A stretch of 64,000 nt of DNA, taken from positions 62,001 to 126,000 of the forward strand of contig CAXBBW010000002.1 of assembly GCA_963974345.1 (NCBI GenBank). Direction: 5' to 3'. This DNA comes from RHLJ01 sp963974345 (GTDB taxonomy: Bacteria; Bacteroidota; Rhodothermia; Balneolales; Balneolaceae). The notes under the pieces were generated by a model. The model was not told the origin of the DNA. It saw nothing but the letters and a program-made list of their open reading frames with translations, and did no database searches. Position 1 is the first letter of the stretch; every line of letters starts with the position of its first letter. Shown piece after piece: positions 1-9,401 of the stretch. The translations under genes were made by a program, and so were the position numbers.

Positions 1-937
1 ACATACCAGGTAGCCCCCAAATAAGCCCACCTGCTATTAAAGAAAAAATAATCATTAATGGGTTAATGCGAACGTACGATCCTGTAATATTTGGAGTAAG
101 AATATTATTCTCTATGAATTGAATAATGAAAAACTGAATTAACACAGCTCCGGCAATGGATGGCGACTGAATTCCAAATACAATTAGAGCTACAATTCCA
201 TATCCTAGAACGGTACCTAAGTAAGGAATTAGATTAAAAATTGCTGCAATTAAGCCAAATAACAATGGGTATTTTACTCCTATAAGTTGAAATCCTAACG
301 AGTTCAACCCTATTAGTAAAACACATACTACAACTAGACCTTTAAGGTACTTCGGAACAATTTCTGCCACCTTACTAACAATAACTTCAGCACTTTCTTC
401 ATTTTCTTCTTTCACCATCATAGAAACGAATTCTCTGAACTTGTCTCTATAAAAAAGAAGAAGAAAAGTATATACTGGAATTAGTGCTAGAGCTAAAAGT
501 GTATTTTTACCAGCTTCAATTATTGAGCCAAAATAATCTCCATTCAATCCAGCTGTTTTTATAATACTTTTTTGTTGCTCAATTGATATCCCTATGATAT
601 CTGAAATTGCAGATTGTACTAGGTTGATATTTTGCGCGAGCTGAGATTTTAGCTGTGGCAAATCTTTTGAAAGGCTTCCAAAAAGCTGAGAAAATAAATA
701 AATGGCGCTTATGATAATTGCCATAAAACTTAGAATAACTACAAAATTAGTAGCTATTCTTGGAAATCCCTTCTTCTCAAACCATTTTGCATACGGGTAC
801 AATAAGTAGGCTAAGAAAATACTAAAAGCTAAAGGTACAAGAAGTTGTTTAGTTATACTCAAAACAGTTACTACTGCGAAAATGAGCAAAATTCGAATAA
901 GGTACCTCACTGTTATTGGATAATTTATAGTATTCAT
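1..937 (-). CDS. AI-2E family transporter (permease), 3' part outside the window
   Basis: The reverse strand is open from an ATG at 937 to the window edge, about 312 codons, so the C-terminus is missing. The N-terminus reads MNTINYPITVRYLIRILL. Hydrophobic segments are grouped near the N-terminus and again late in the visible part. A stretch at about positions 190-290 gives FGLIAAIFNLIPYLGTVLG, matching the conserved IPY-x-G-xxx-G signature of the AI-2E/PerM permease family. These are inner-membrane proteins with about eight helices, variously linked to export of small molecules or Na+/H+ antiport; the substrate cannot be told here. It lies 68 bp downstream of the DUF3857 gene on the same strand and may be read through from it. 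Family assignment is strong, substrate unknown. Confidence 0.85.
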   Translation of the reverse strand, partial: MNTINYPITVRYLIRILLIFAVVTVLSITKQLLVPLAFSIFLAYLLYPYAKWFEKKGFPRIATNFVVILSFMAIIISAIYLFSQLFGSLSKDLPQLKSQLAQNINLVQSAISDIIGISIEQQKSIIKTAGLNGDYFGSIIEAGKNTLLALALIPVYTFLLLFYRDKFREFVSMMVKEENEESAEVIVSKVAEIVPKYLKGLVVVCVLLIGLNSLGFQLIGVKYPLLFGLIAAIFNLIPYLGTVLGYGIVALIVFGIQSPSIAGAVLIQFFIIQFIENNILTPNITGSYVRINPLMIIFSLIAGGLIWGLPGM

Positions 938-1005
938 ACAGAATTAAGTTATCCCTTTATATCTATTTAATAATTTCGAAAATGTTAATTATTTCGTGCC
1001 AAAAA

Positions 1006-2931
1006 CTACCCTTCTTTTTTTACTAAAACCAACTGTTGATTATCAGCTGCTCTTACTTTTTGGAAAAAATCTTGAATACCTTCGTATTTTTCTGCTTCAA
1101 TAGTTTTTTCTTGAAGTGCAAAGTACCTTTTATATACAATCTCACCATCACTTTTAACCTCAAAAGTAGCTTTAAACTCACCAAATGAATGCTTGTATTC
1201 TACATCCTTTGGCGCCGCCTCGATACTAAATCCAACAGGAGTTTCAATTATAATAGAATCTGATTCAACAAAAGCATAAGGGAGTAATAGAGGTTGCTGT
1301 CTCTTTTCATCTTCTGATATTGAGAATCTCCATCTATTCATTTTGTTCACTGGTATATATAGTCTTTTGCTAGATGTTTGAACATAATTCTTAAGCTGAG
1401 CCTTAAAACTATAGGAAGCATAATCATCATTTTCTGAAATTTTACTAAAATCATACTCTAGCACATTACTATCATCAACCTCAAACGTTTCTTGTAGCCA
1501 ATCAAGTCGCTCTTTTTCTGAAACTGGGAGAATCTGATATAGTAAATCATCCTGTAAAATACCTTCGCTTTTAATCCTTCCGTTTACTTCAGTAACACCC
1601 AATTCATTTATTACAAACTGCCAATAGCGCTCCGTTTTATTATCTTCGAAAACATTTTCAGGAGTTTTAATAACCTCTCCACCTCTTTCAGTTATTAGCA
1701 ACGCATATTTTCCAGCATTACCAGATCCAATGTGATTTGGAGGTAGATATTTACTTGTACATTCAAGCCATATTTCCTCTCCATTTTCAAGAGTTACTCT
1801 AATTATTACGTGATTAAATTGGTTGCTTGGAAAATCAACTTCCATCCCAGCTTCGTTTGTACCATTTTTAATAAGTACCGATTCAGCATTTATACCTACA
1901 AACTCTAGAGCTGCCTGCATATAATTGGTAAGAGCTTTACAATCACCATAACTATTATTGAACACATATTCCGCGGAAAACGGCTTCCATCCACCAATCC
2001 CTAATTGAATACTTACATACCTAGATTTCTGCTGAAGGTAATCGAATAGGATTTTTACTTTCTCCTCTTCTGTATCAACTCCAGCTATAAGAGTGTTGAT
2101 TTCTGCTTTTGCTTCATCAGGAAGCTCTCGCGTATCTTTTCCAAGCTCGTAATACCATAACCCAAAATTCTTCCACGTAGAGGCATTCCCTTTTGAATTA
2201 TCCATTTCGAAAGTACCTGGTGCTACTAAAATATGTGGTAAAAGATCACTTGAACTTGGTCCATATGGTTCTTTTTTCACGGGAAGTTTCATAGCGATAT
2301 TCCATGAATAACTTTTGCCATTAACAGTTGTTGATTCAGTCGGTTCTATATCTATGTTTTTATTATAAAACCTAACGCCACTATTCTGCCTATCGATTAG
2401 CGTAAATCTAGCTGATTCAACACTTTGACCTAACACTTGTGGACGCCAATCTGGAAGGTTTAATAAACCTGTATACGTTTGTTGGTATTCTACTTCAATA
2501 GTATATGGAAAGGTACTATAAGGAAGTTCTAGGATTTTCAATCTAACATCAGATAGAAATGTTGAACCCCATGCAGTACTATAGTCCTGAGCATCTTTTA
2601 TTGAATACGATCGAACTACCTGCCCATTTTTGCTAATGATATTCGCTTTCAAATAGTTAATGGTTTTGAACTCACCATAATCAAGTACTACCGTGGCTAA
2701 ATCCTTGTCTTCTTTATCATAAATTGTAACAGCTTTTTTTACAGTATAAATAGCTTTTGATGGGTCAACAACATCTAATGTAATATCACTTGCTCGAATC
2801 GTTGAATTGGCACCTAATAGAAGTAATGGATTATTTTTTGAATAATCTTCATACCCTAAGTCAATAGTATTTTTACCGGAAGAACAGCTAAGTATTAGCG
2901 CTCCTATTAGAATAATTATGTTTTTCCGCAT
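1006..2931 (-). CDS. DUF3857/transglutaminase-like lipoprotein
   Basis: This 641-residue protein begins MRKNIIILIGALILSCSS, a lipoprotein signal with the Cys lipobox at residue 16, so it is probably anchored in the envelope. The architecture is that of DUF3857 (N-terminal beta domain), then a transglutaminase-like core, then a C-terminal DUF2569/DUF3858-like beta domain. The core keeps the catalytic Cys in SYGDCKALTNY (C331) and the His in FNHVII (H374). The third position, usually Asp, appears to be Glu (IWLECTS, E390). Of the three paralogues in this window it is the only one with a plausible Cys-His pair. It starts 1 bp after the stop of the upstream paralogue, so the two are almost certainly co-transcribed. 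The substrate is unknown; a peptide-bond or protein-modifying role would be inference. Confidence 0.85.
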   Translation of the reverse strand: MRKNIIILIGALILSCSSGKNTIDLGYEDYSKNNPLLLLGANSTIRASDITLDVVDPSKAIYTVKKAVTIYDKEDKDLATVVLDYGEFKTINYLKANIISKNGQVVRSYSIKDAQDYSTAWGSTFLSDVRLKILELPYSTFPYTIEVEYQQTYTGLLNLPDWRPQVLGQSVESARFTLIDRQNSGVRFYNKNIDIEPTESTTVNGKSYSWNIAMKLPVKKEPYGPSSSDLLPHILVAPGTFEMDNSKGNASTWKNFGLWYYELGKDTRELPDEAKAEINTLIAGVDTEEEKVKILFDYLQQKSRYVSIQLGIGGWKPFSAEYVFNNSYGDCKALTNYMQAALEFVGINAESVLIKNGTNEAGMEVDFPSNQFNHVIIRVTLENGEEIWLECTSKYLPPNHIGSGNAGKYALLITERGGEVIKTPENVFEDNKTERYWQFVINELGVTEVNGRIKSEGILQDDLLYQILPVSEKERLDWLQETFEVDDSNVLEYDFSKISENDDYASYSFKAQLKNYVQTSSKRLYIPVNKMNRWRFSISEDEKRQQPLLLPYAFVESDSIIIETPVGFSIEAAPKDVEYKHSFGEFKATFEVKSDGEIVYKRYFALQEKTIEAEKYEGIQDFFQKVRAADNQQLVLVKKEG

Positions 2932-2932
2932 A

Positions 2933-4909
2933 TTAAGTTCCTTTCTTTAGAACGATATTTTGTGCTAGCTTCTCTACCATTTGGTCATAAAACTGTTTCA
3001 GTCCTTGATATTCAGCTGGTACAAATCGGGTTTTATCAATTCGGTATCTATAATTTATTGAGATAGTATTTCCTTGATTCTGAGTTATTCTTCTAAGCTC
3101 TCCAGCTCGTTCGGGTAGCCTAATTAATACAGATTCTGGAATTTCATCTATTGTCCATCCTTCTGGTATTGAGATATTAATTATCAAACTTTCGTTAAAG
3201 GTGAAGTTATAATCAACAGGAAATGTTCTCTCTTTCTTGGAAAAAGGTGTCTCATCCAACTTTCCTAACATCATAGGATTAAAATAAATCACATTACTTG
3301 AAATAGAATCTCTAATGCTAAACTTCGCTTCATACCCAAAATACTCGTTTAGTTTGTCGTTGGTAATAGCAACACTATCAACACTAAAATCGGCATCTGA
3401 GATTTCGAAAAGTTCATTTTCAACACTTTTATTAAGATCATTAAAGTCAAGTAATTCCCGATGCTCAACCGCATAAAACCCTTGATTTTGAGACGTCAAT
3501 TTTCCGGTATATCCATGTTCATTAAATTCAAGGTTCACCACATTTACACTATTATTATTCACTTTGTTCTCAAGAGGAACCCAGATTACTTGATCTTTGT
3601 AAATCATTAATCCATTTCCATTTAATACTTGAGAGGGTAATAAGTTATATGGTCTTAACTCGTTCTTTGCATCAAGTAAGTAGTACGAATCATTAAACTG
3701 TACATAAGCGATGGTATGATTAAATTGACCAGCTAATGGAAACAAATCAATAATTTCTCCATTTGATCTAGTACTTAATGCAATCGGATGAGCTTCAAAT
3801 CCTGCTTGTCTAAGCATTTGAATAAGTATCAGATTGATTGACGTTCCATTTCCTGTTCCTTCTTCATAAACTTTAGAAAGATCATCAAATGAATACAATC
3901 CATATTTATCATTCCATTCCATATGGCTAGCAACATGATTATAGATACTTATCATTTTATCTAGTTCAGTTTCTGCACCTTCTAGAGCAGTAATTAACGC
4001 CATATCTAATTCAGAACTATTTTCTAATCTATCACCAAAATCTTCGTCATCAGCAAGTTCATTAACAAGTTCTGGCCATGTATACAGATAAGTAGTTGCA
4101 AGGCTTTGAGGTAATTGGATTGAGGATAATTGAAACCGTATATGTGCCAGATAATCCATCGATGCTTTCATATACGGTTCATTATCGATCCCAGGAATAT
4201 CCTTCATCACATAGTGATATTCTGTTCCATAATAATCAAGTAACGAAACCCCGTTTCGAGTATTAAAATTTATACGGTCGTTGTAATTATTTTGCTCATT
4301 TACTAAATATCTATGATAGCCTCTTGTAACAGTCAAAAATCTAAACCATTCTGGGATTTTGGCCGTGTATTCGCTCCACATTACAGGAATGTCATCTTGA
4401 AATACCCAGGAAGGAAAATCAAGTGGGTTATTTGAAGTAAGTTCATATTGATACTCAAAAACACTTCCTTTTTTCAACCCAGGAATGGTAAACTTAATTT
4501 CAGATCTAGTTTCTGATATGTCATCTTCAAAACGATCTCTCCTACCTACTGATTCTTTTATTACTTCACCATTATCACTTAAAGTGAAAGATTCTGCTTT
4601 AATCCCTCCTACGTTTTGTGGCGTATTTGATTTTCTATTACGATAACTAATCGTAATGTCCCCCTCATCAAGACCTTCATCTGTTAACACTTTTATCCGA
4701 ATATGTCGGTAAACAGTTAAATAGAATTGATTATTATGATACTCCAACTCAGCCTCCCCTTTCGAAAAAAGAACTACTGCCCTGGCTGTAGAATCTTTTT
4801 CATACACTTCCATTTCTAGCTGTTCTCTTGGTATATCTCCAAATTTGTATGTTTGTGCGTTAACTCCAACTGCGACAAACAGTAACAATACAAAAACCAC
4901 TTTTTTCAT
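2933..4909 (-). CDS. DUF3857 domain protein, degenerate transglutaminase core
   Basis: I chose the ATG at 4909 (MKKVVFVLLLFVAVGVNAQ) rather than the in-frame ATG at 4960 because it opens directly into a signal peptide; the 17 extra residues are polar and unlike an export signal. The mature protein is about 640 residues of DUF3857 plus a transglutaminase-like core. In the core, the motif that should carry the catalytic Cys reads EGTGNGTSINLILIQML with no Cys, while the following His (QFNHTIAY) and Asp (LLDAKNEL) are retained. The domain is therefore probably a binding or structural module rather than an enzyme. It is the first gene of a leftward pair with the Cys-containing paralogue at 1006-2931, which suggests the two act together. 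It is divergent from the DUF1800 operon. Confidence 0.85.
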   Translation of the reverse strand: MKKVVFVLLLFVAVGVNAQTYKFGDIPREQLEMEVYEKDSTARAVVLFSKGEAELEYHNNQFYLTVYRHIRIKVLTDEGLDEGDITISYRNRKSNTPQNVGGIKAESFTLSDNGEVIKESVGRRDRFEDDISETRSEIKFTIPGLKKGSVFEYQYELTSNNPLDFPSWVFQDDIPVMWSEYTAKIPEWFRFLTVTRGYHRYLVNEQNNYNDRINFNTRNGVSLLDYYGTEYHYVMKDIPGIDNEPYMKASMDYLAHIRFQLSSIQLPQSLATTYLYTWPELVNELADDEDFGDRLENSSELDMALITALEGAETELDKMISIYNHVASHMEWNDKYGLYSFDDLSKVYEEGTGNGTSINLILIQMLRQAGFEAHPIALSTRSNGEIIDLFPLAGQFNHTIAYVQFNDSYYLLDAKNELRPYNLLPSQVLNGNGLMIYKDQVIWVPLENKVNNNSVNVVNLEFNEHGYTGKLTSQNQGFYAVEHRELLDFNDLNKSVENELFEISDADFSVDSVAITNDKLNEYFGYEAKFSIRDSISSNVIYFNPMMLGKLDETPFSKKERTFPVDYNFTFNESLIINISIPEGWTIDEIPESVLIRLPERAGELRRITQNQGNTISINYRYRIDKTRFVPAEYQGLKQFYDQMVEKLAQNIVLKKGT

Positions 4910-5029
4910 TCTATTCTTAACTCGTTGAAATTGTTGTTCAATGTAATTTTTTGAGTTCAAATAAAAAACTTTTAAATCCTGAATATTTAATTTTCAGGGA
5001 ACTTTATTTTATACAGAAAATAGAATAAA

Positions 5030-5099
5030 CGAGTTCTTAACTGTAACAGATTGTGGGTGCAATATCTCTTAAAAGTATCTATTACATCCGAGTTCTTAA
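5030..5099 (+). repeat. 11-bp direct repeats in a divergent promoter region
   Basis: The 11-mer CGAGTTCTTAA occurs at 5030-5040 and again at 5089-5099, 59 bp apart, in the 205-bp region between the divergent DUF3857 and DUF1800 genes. The second copy ends 15 bp before the DUF1800 start codon. A regulator-binding role is only a guess. The rest of the intergenic stretch is AT-rich and shows nothing else I can name. Confidence 0.35.
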
Positions 5100-5114
5100 T
5101 TTTAAAGTCGTTTT

Positions 5115-6695
5115 ATGAATTCAGTCTCTCTCACTAAGAATACATATTCATCAAGTTTAGAAACATACCAAGGGACATGGGGCAAAACTCAAGCATCCCA
5201 TTTAACAAGGCGTACCCATTTTGGAAATAAAGTAAGTGACTTAAACCGTCTCAGAGCATTGGGATCTTCCGTTAATGCATCAACAACATTGGTTGATGAA
5301 GCGGCTTCAGCAATTTTACCCGACGATCCTTCATGGTTTACTGATAGTAATTCTGGAGATATTCTTGATATGTATGATATTCAATTTCGATGGATGGATC
5401 GTATGTATAATGGTGGTTTAATGGAGCGTATGATGCTTTTCTGGAGTAATCATTTTGCAGTTTCTTACCAAAACATGAATGATTTACCAGGTAAAGCGCC
5501 CAATAGCTACGCTAGTCATGTTTATAAATATCTCAAACTCCTTCAGCAAAAAGGCTTTGGAGATTTTAAAGAACTTGTCCGAGATGTAAGTAAGAACTCG
5601 GCCATGGTTTACTATTTGAATAATTATAATAACCGAGCTGGTCAACCTAATGAAGATTTTGCTCGTGAACTTCTAGAATTATTCACTTTAGGACCTGAAG
5701 ATAAAAATGGAAGTCCCAATTATACAGAAGGTGATGTAGCTGAAGTTGCTAGAGCGGTAACAGGTTGGCGAGTAAATGATTCAACTTTAAATGGGTATTT
5801 CGATGCGGCGCGATTTGATTCAGGTTCAAAAACTATTCTAGGTCAAACTGATACCTTTAACTTGGATGAAGTTATTGATTTGATATTCCAAGAACGTTCT
5901 GCCGAAGTCGCATGGTTTCTTTGCCGAAAATTATATGTTTTCTTCGTCAGTGCTGAACCAAACAACGAAGCCATTCAACAACTGGCTGACTACTGTATAT
6001 CGGTGAATTTCAATATTGCTGATGTACTTAAGAATTTATTTAGTAGTGCCCATTTTTATGAAGAACGCTTTATTGGCTCAAGAATCAAAAGTCCTATTGA
6101 AGTATTTATAAGCTTCCTTCGACAGTTTGAAATAGCTCCTAATTCAGAAATTAAAGAATACATTCGGCTAAGAATGCAGGAACTGAATGAAGAATTACTT
6201 AGACCTGATACCGTTTTTGGTTGGTCAGGATATAACCCTCCTGATTCGGATGGTACACCAGGACATTATGCTTGGCTAAATACAAACTTAATGCCTTCTC
6301 GATGGGATAATCTCACCGATTTAATTTATGGCTATGATGAAGCTGGAGATCAATATAATCCTATTCGGATTGCTGAGAAAGTATCTGATCCTTCAAATCC
6401 ATTTAGCTTAGCCGAAGATATTGCCGAGCATGTTCTCTCCCTCCCATTGGATAAAGCTGGAGTACGACAAGTAGAGGATGATTTTGCTGGAAATCCCGAT
6501 TTAGCGCCCAATTTAACTGGGTTTCCTCCTTACAAAATCAACCTTACTAAAATCTTGCTTGGGAATATTCCTTGGTACGAATGGACTGCCAATTCTGATT
6601 CTGACGATAATCTCTTTTATGAAGAGACTTTTGCAGAGAATCTAAGGCAATACATATCCTACCTCATCCAACTACCAGCATACCAACTTGTTTAA
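5115..6695 (+). CDS. DUF1800 family protein
   Basis: The protein is 526 residues long. After a short N-terminal stretch it enters the family with ASHLTRRTHFG, close to the usual family opening of Leu-x-Arg-Arg followed by Phe-Gly. Further family-like blocks include FWSNHFAVS, NEDFARELLELFTLG and EVARAVTGW. No signal peptide is visible, so either it stays inside or it is exported by a route I cannot see. DUF1800 proteins have no established activity; in many Bacteroidota and Planctomycetes the gene sits directly before a DUF1501 gene, exactly as here (11-bp gap). It is the first gene of a four-gene rightward operon ending at the terminator near 10500. Confidence 0.9.
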   Translation: MNSVSLTKNTYSSSLETYQGTWGKTQASHLTRRTHFGNKVSDLNRLRALGSSVNASTTLVDEAASAILPDDPSWFTDSNSGDILDMYDIQFRWMDRMYNGGLMERMMLFWSNHFAVSYQNMNDLPGKAPNSYASHVYKYLKLLQQKGFGDFKELVRDVSKNSAMVYYLNNYNNRAGQPNEDFARELLELFTLGPEDKNGSPNYTEGDVAEVARAVTGWRVNDSTLNGYFDAARFDSGSKTILGQTDTFNLDEVIDLIFQERSAEVAWFLCRKLYVFFVSAEPNNEAIQQLADYCISVNFNIADVLKNLFSSAHFYEERFIGSRIKSPIEVFISFLRQFEIAPNSEIKEYIRLRMQELNEELLRPDTVFGWSGYNPPDSDGTPGHYAWLNTNLMPSRWDNLTDLIYGYDEAGDQYNPIRIAEKVSDPSNPFSLAEDIAEHVLSLPLDKAGVRQVEDDFAGNPDLAPNLTGFPPYKINLTKILLGNIPWYEWTANSDSDDNLFYEETFAENLRQYISYLIQLPAYQLV

Positions 6696-6706
6696 GGGAG
6701 GAACTA

Positions 6707-8347
6707 ATGTGCGATCATCATAATCAAAAGAAACAAAGTCTTAACCATAATCGCCACGGTAGTAGTCTTGAACATGGAGATGCTCATGAACATGATCATC
6801 AAGCTTGGACTAGAAAAAGCTTTTTAAGTACTCTTGGAATTGGGGCCCTTGGCTCAGGATTAATGCTGGGAGGAATGCCGGTAAACGCAATGGCAAGAAC
6901 CAAGTTTTTAAACCGGCTTATAGCAGCTGATAATGATCGGATTTTGATCCTAATTCAACTTGGGGGTGGTAATGATGGTTTAAATACCATAGTTCCTGTA
7001 GAAAACGACATTTACTACCAAAAACGACCAACCATTGCAATTTCTAAAGAAGACTCTATTCTTTTAAGTGATGATATTGGAATGCACCCAGCAATGGGTT
7101 CCCTCGAACCACTTTGGGGAGATGGAAATATGTCGGTAATACATAATGTGGGCTACGAAAATGCAAACCGATCACATGCACGTTCTACTGATATTTGGAC
7201 TTCAGCTAGTGATGAAAATGTGAATCTTGGTACTGGTTGGGCTGGTCGTTTTTTAGTGGAAGACAACCCCGATTTTATTTTAAATCCCCCAGAATATCCT
7301 CTTGGTGTTCGTATTGGTGGATCGGCAACTCTGTTCCAAAGTGAATTTGGTAATCTTGGTGTTACTTTTGGTGGAGCTACTCAGTTTGCTCAATTTCTTG
7401 AACAAGGTGGTTTTTATGATGAGGAAGATGTTCCAGAAAACGAATTTGGTCGATCTCTTTCTTTCGCACGGAAAATTGCGAACTCTTCTTTTAAGTATCT
7501 AGAATCAATCCAATCAGCAGCTGATTCTTCTACAAATTTAGGTGAATACCCTAATTCAGGACTTTCTCGAAGTCTTTCTGTAGTAGCACGGTTAATTCGA
7601 GGTGGACTAAAAACTAAAGTGTTTCTTGTTTCAAAGGGCGGGTTCGACACCCATAACAATCAAGGAAATACTGAAGGTGGACATGCAGGATTACTTGCTG
7701 ATATCGCTGATTCGGTAAGTGCATTTTATGCAGATTTAGAAGCCGATGGACAACAAAATCGTGCTTTAACCATGACATTCTCTGAGTTTGGAAGAACACT
7801 CGATGAAAATTCTTCTAACGGAACAGATCATGGATCTTCTGCTCCAGTAATGCTATTTGGTCCCGTTAATGGTGGACTTTATGGCGATCATGCAAACCTC
7901 ACTGACTTAGATAATTCCGGCGATCCTATTTTTGGAACCGATTATCGATCGATTTATACCTCAATCCTAAATAATTGGTTTGGATTAGAAGTAAATGAAA
8001 CCGAAACGGTGCTTAAAGGTGAGTTTCAGGATTTAGGGTTTTTAGATTCTTTTCCAGTTGGTACTGAATCTGTTAATAAAGCTGAAAAATTTACGCTACA
8101 TCAGAACTATCCGAATCCGTTTAACCCTTCTACAAACATATCATTTGTATTACCCGCTTCTAGTCCAGCTTCAATCAAAATTTATGATGCAAAAGGTAGT
8201 TTAATTCAAACTTTGATAGAAAAGAACCTTAAGGCAGGCAAACATACAATTACTTTCGATGCTTCAAGCCTTCCAAGTGGCGTTTATCTTTACCGACTTG
8301 ATACTAAATCTGGCTCTCAAACAAAAAAAATGACGTTAATCAAATAA
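6707..8347 (+). CDS. DUF1501 family protein with T9SS type A sorting domain
   Basis: The 546-residue protein has three parts. Residues 1-33 are very His-rich (eight His), followed by a Tat-like export signal TRKSFLSTLGIGALGSG in which the twin arginine is Arg-Lys. The DUF1501 (sulfatase-like fold) domain follows from about residue 75, with LIQLGGGNDGLNTIVP and SKGGFDTHNNQ. The last ~85 residues are a T9SS type A sorting domain opening LHQNYPNPFNPSTN and ending in a SGVYLYRL strand and Lys-rich tail. It should therefore be exported and then delivered to the cell surface. Its start is preceded by AAGGGAGGAA, an unusually clear Shine-Dalgarno for this window. It is paired with DUF1800 upstream and the WG-repeat lipoprotein downstream (no gap). 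No enzymatic activity is established for the family. Confidence 0.92.
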   Translation: MCDHHNQKKQSLNHNRHGSSLEHGDAHEHDHQAWTRKSFLSTLGIGALGSGLMLGGMPVNAMARTKFLNRLIAADNDRILILIQLGGGNDGLNTIVPVENDIYYQKRPTIAISKEDSILLSDDIGMHPAMGSLEPLWGDGNMSVIHNVGYENANRSHARSTDIWTSASDENVNLGTGWAGRFLVEDNPDFILNPPEYPLGVRIGGSATLFQSEFGNLGVTFGGATQFAQFLEQGGFYDEEDVPENEFGRSLSFARKIANSSFKYLESIQSAADSSTNLGEYPNSGLSRSLSVVARLIRGGLKTKVFLVSKGGFDTHNNQGNTEGGHAGLLADIADSVSAFYADLEADGQQNRALTMTFSEFGRTLDENSSNGTDHGSSAPVMLFGPVNGGLYGDHANLTDLDNSGDPIFGTDYRSIYTSILNNWFGLEVNETETVLKGEFQDLGFLDSFPVGTESVNKAEKFTLHQNYPNPFNPSTNISFVLPASSPASIKIYDAKGSLIQTLIEKNLKAGKHTITFDASSLPSGVYLYRLDTKSGSQTKKMTLIK

Positions 8348-9391
8348 ATGATAATGGGAAAAAAGCTACAAACCATTGCCTTAATTATCTCACTCATTAG
8401 TCTATTAGCACTTTCAGGATGTTCTATTGTAGATGGACTTAAAGGTGATGATGATAAAAAGATTGAAACACTTCATCCCGTTCTTTTAAATGGGAAATGG
8501 GGCTTCATTAATAATTCTGGAAATATGGTAATTGAGCCAAACTTCGACGAAGCCCGTGAATTTTCTGATGGTTTAGCTGCCGTTCGCGTTGGTACAAACT
8601 GGGGATATGTGTCTGAAGAAAGTAAATCACTTTCCATTCCTATTTCATTTAGTGTCGCGGGTGATTTTTCTGGGGATTTAGCTCCAGCTCAACGCCCAGG
8701 CCAAGCATATGGCTTCATCAATACGAGTGGAGAGTTTACTATTGCACCTGAATTTGATTTTGCTGGCGCTTTCTCGGAAGGGCTTGCTCCGGTTCGAACA
8801 GACGGGCTTTGGGGGTATGTATCAACAGATGGAAGTACAGTTATTGATCTTACTTTTAGTGATGCCCAGTCTTTTTCGGAGGAAATTGCTGCAGTTGAAA
8901 CTTTTGAAGGTTGGATATACATCGATAAAACAGGAAAAGAGCAAATCAATCCTGATTTTCAAATTACAGCAGCGGGCGAATTTTCAGATGGACTTGCCCC
9001 AATTCAAACCACTGAAGGATGGGGATATATTGATAAAACTGGAAACCCAGTGATTACACCAAACTATGATCAAGCTGGAGTTTTTTCTCAAGGTCTTGCT
9101 TGGGTAATGGACGATGATTACATAGGCTTCATTAATGAAAGTGGTAAAGTTATCATCCCTTATCAATTTGCAGAAGTTAAATCCTTCTCAGAAAATATGA
9201 GTGCGGTTCGTTTAAGCGGTCAGTGGTTTTATATTGCAAAAAGCTCAGGCAAAATTGTAATCAACGATCTCTTTTTTAGTGCACAGAGTTTCAATAATGG
9301 AATTGCCAGAGTACAGATTGGTAATGATGAAAATCCCAGATTCGGCTATATAGATAAAGCCGGTGAATATGTATGGTATCCAACTAGATAA
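8348..9391 (+). CDS. WG-repeat lipoprotein (first of a tandem pair)
   Basis: This is a 347-residue protein whose ATG directly follows the TAA of the DUF1501 gene; a second ATG two codons later (8354) is equally possible. The N-terminus is a lipoprotein signal ending LLALSGCS. The mature part is about eight WG repeats of roughly 35-45 residues, each like WGFINNSG-N-VIEP-FDEA-FSDGLAAV, the pattern of the WG beta-repeat family. These repeats form an all-beta surface that is thought to bind partners, with no enzymatic residues known. Together with the following paralogue it looks like a tandem duplication that has diverged. Being downstream of a T9SS-sorted protein, it may be a surface-anchored partner of it (inference). 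Confidence 0.9.
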   Translation: MIMGKKLQTIALIISLISLLALSGCSIVDGLKGDDDKKIETLHPVLLNGKWGFINNSGNMVIEPNFDEAREFSDGLAAVRVGTNWGYVSEESKSLSIPISFSVAGDFSGDLAPAQRPGQAYGFINTSGEFTIAPEFDFAGAFSEGLAPVRTDGLWGYVSTDGSTVIDLTFSDAQSFSEEIAAVETFEGWIYIDKTGKEQINPDFQITAAGEFSDGLAPIQTTEGWGYIDKTGNPVITPNYDQAGVFSQGLAWVMDDDYIGFINESGKVIIPYQFAEVKSFSENMSAVRLSGQWFYIAKSSGKIVINDLFFSAQSFNNGIARVQIGNDENPRFGYIDKAGEYVWYPTR

Positions 9392-9401
9392 TTACAGAAT
9401 T

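Noticed and set aside
5030..5099. Short direct repeats considered as a CRISPR remnant
   Set aside because: Only two copies of 11 bp and no further spaced repeats or cas genes.
8709..9053. 114-codon open frame inside the first WG-repeat gene, alternative frame
   Set aside because: Low-complexity Leu-rich shadow of a repeat-coding gene; no start context and fully inside a convincing gene.
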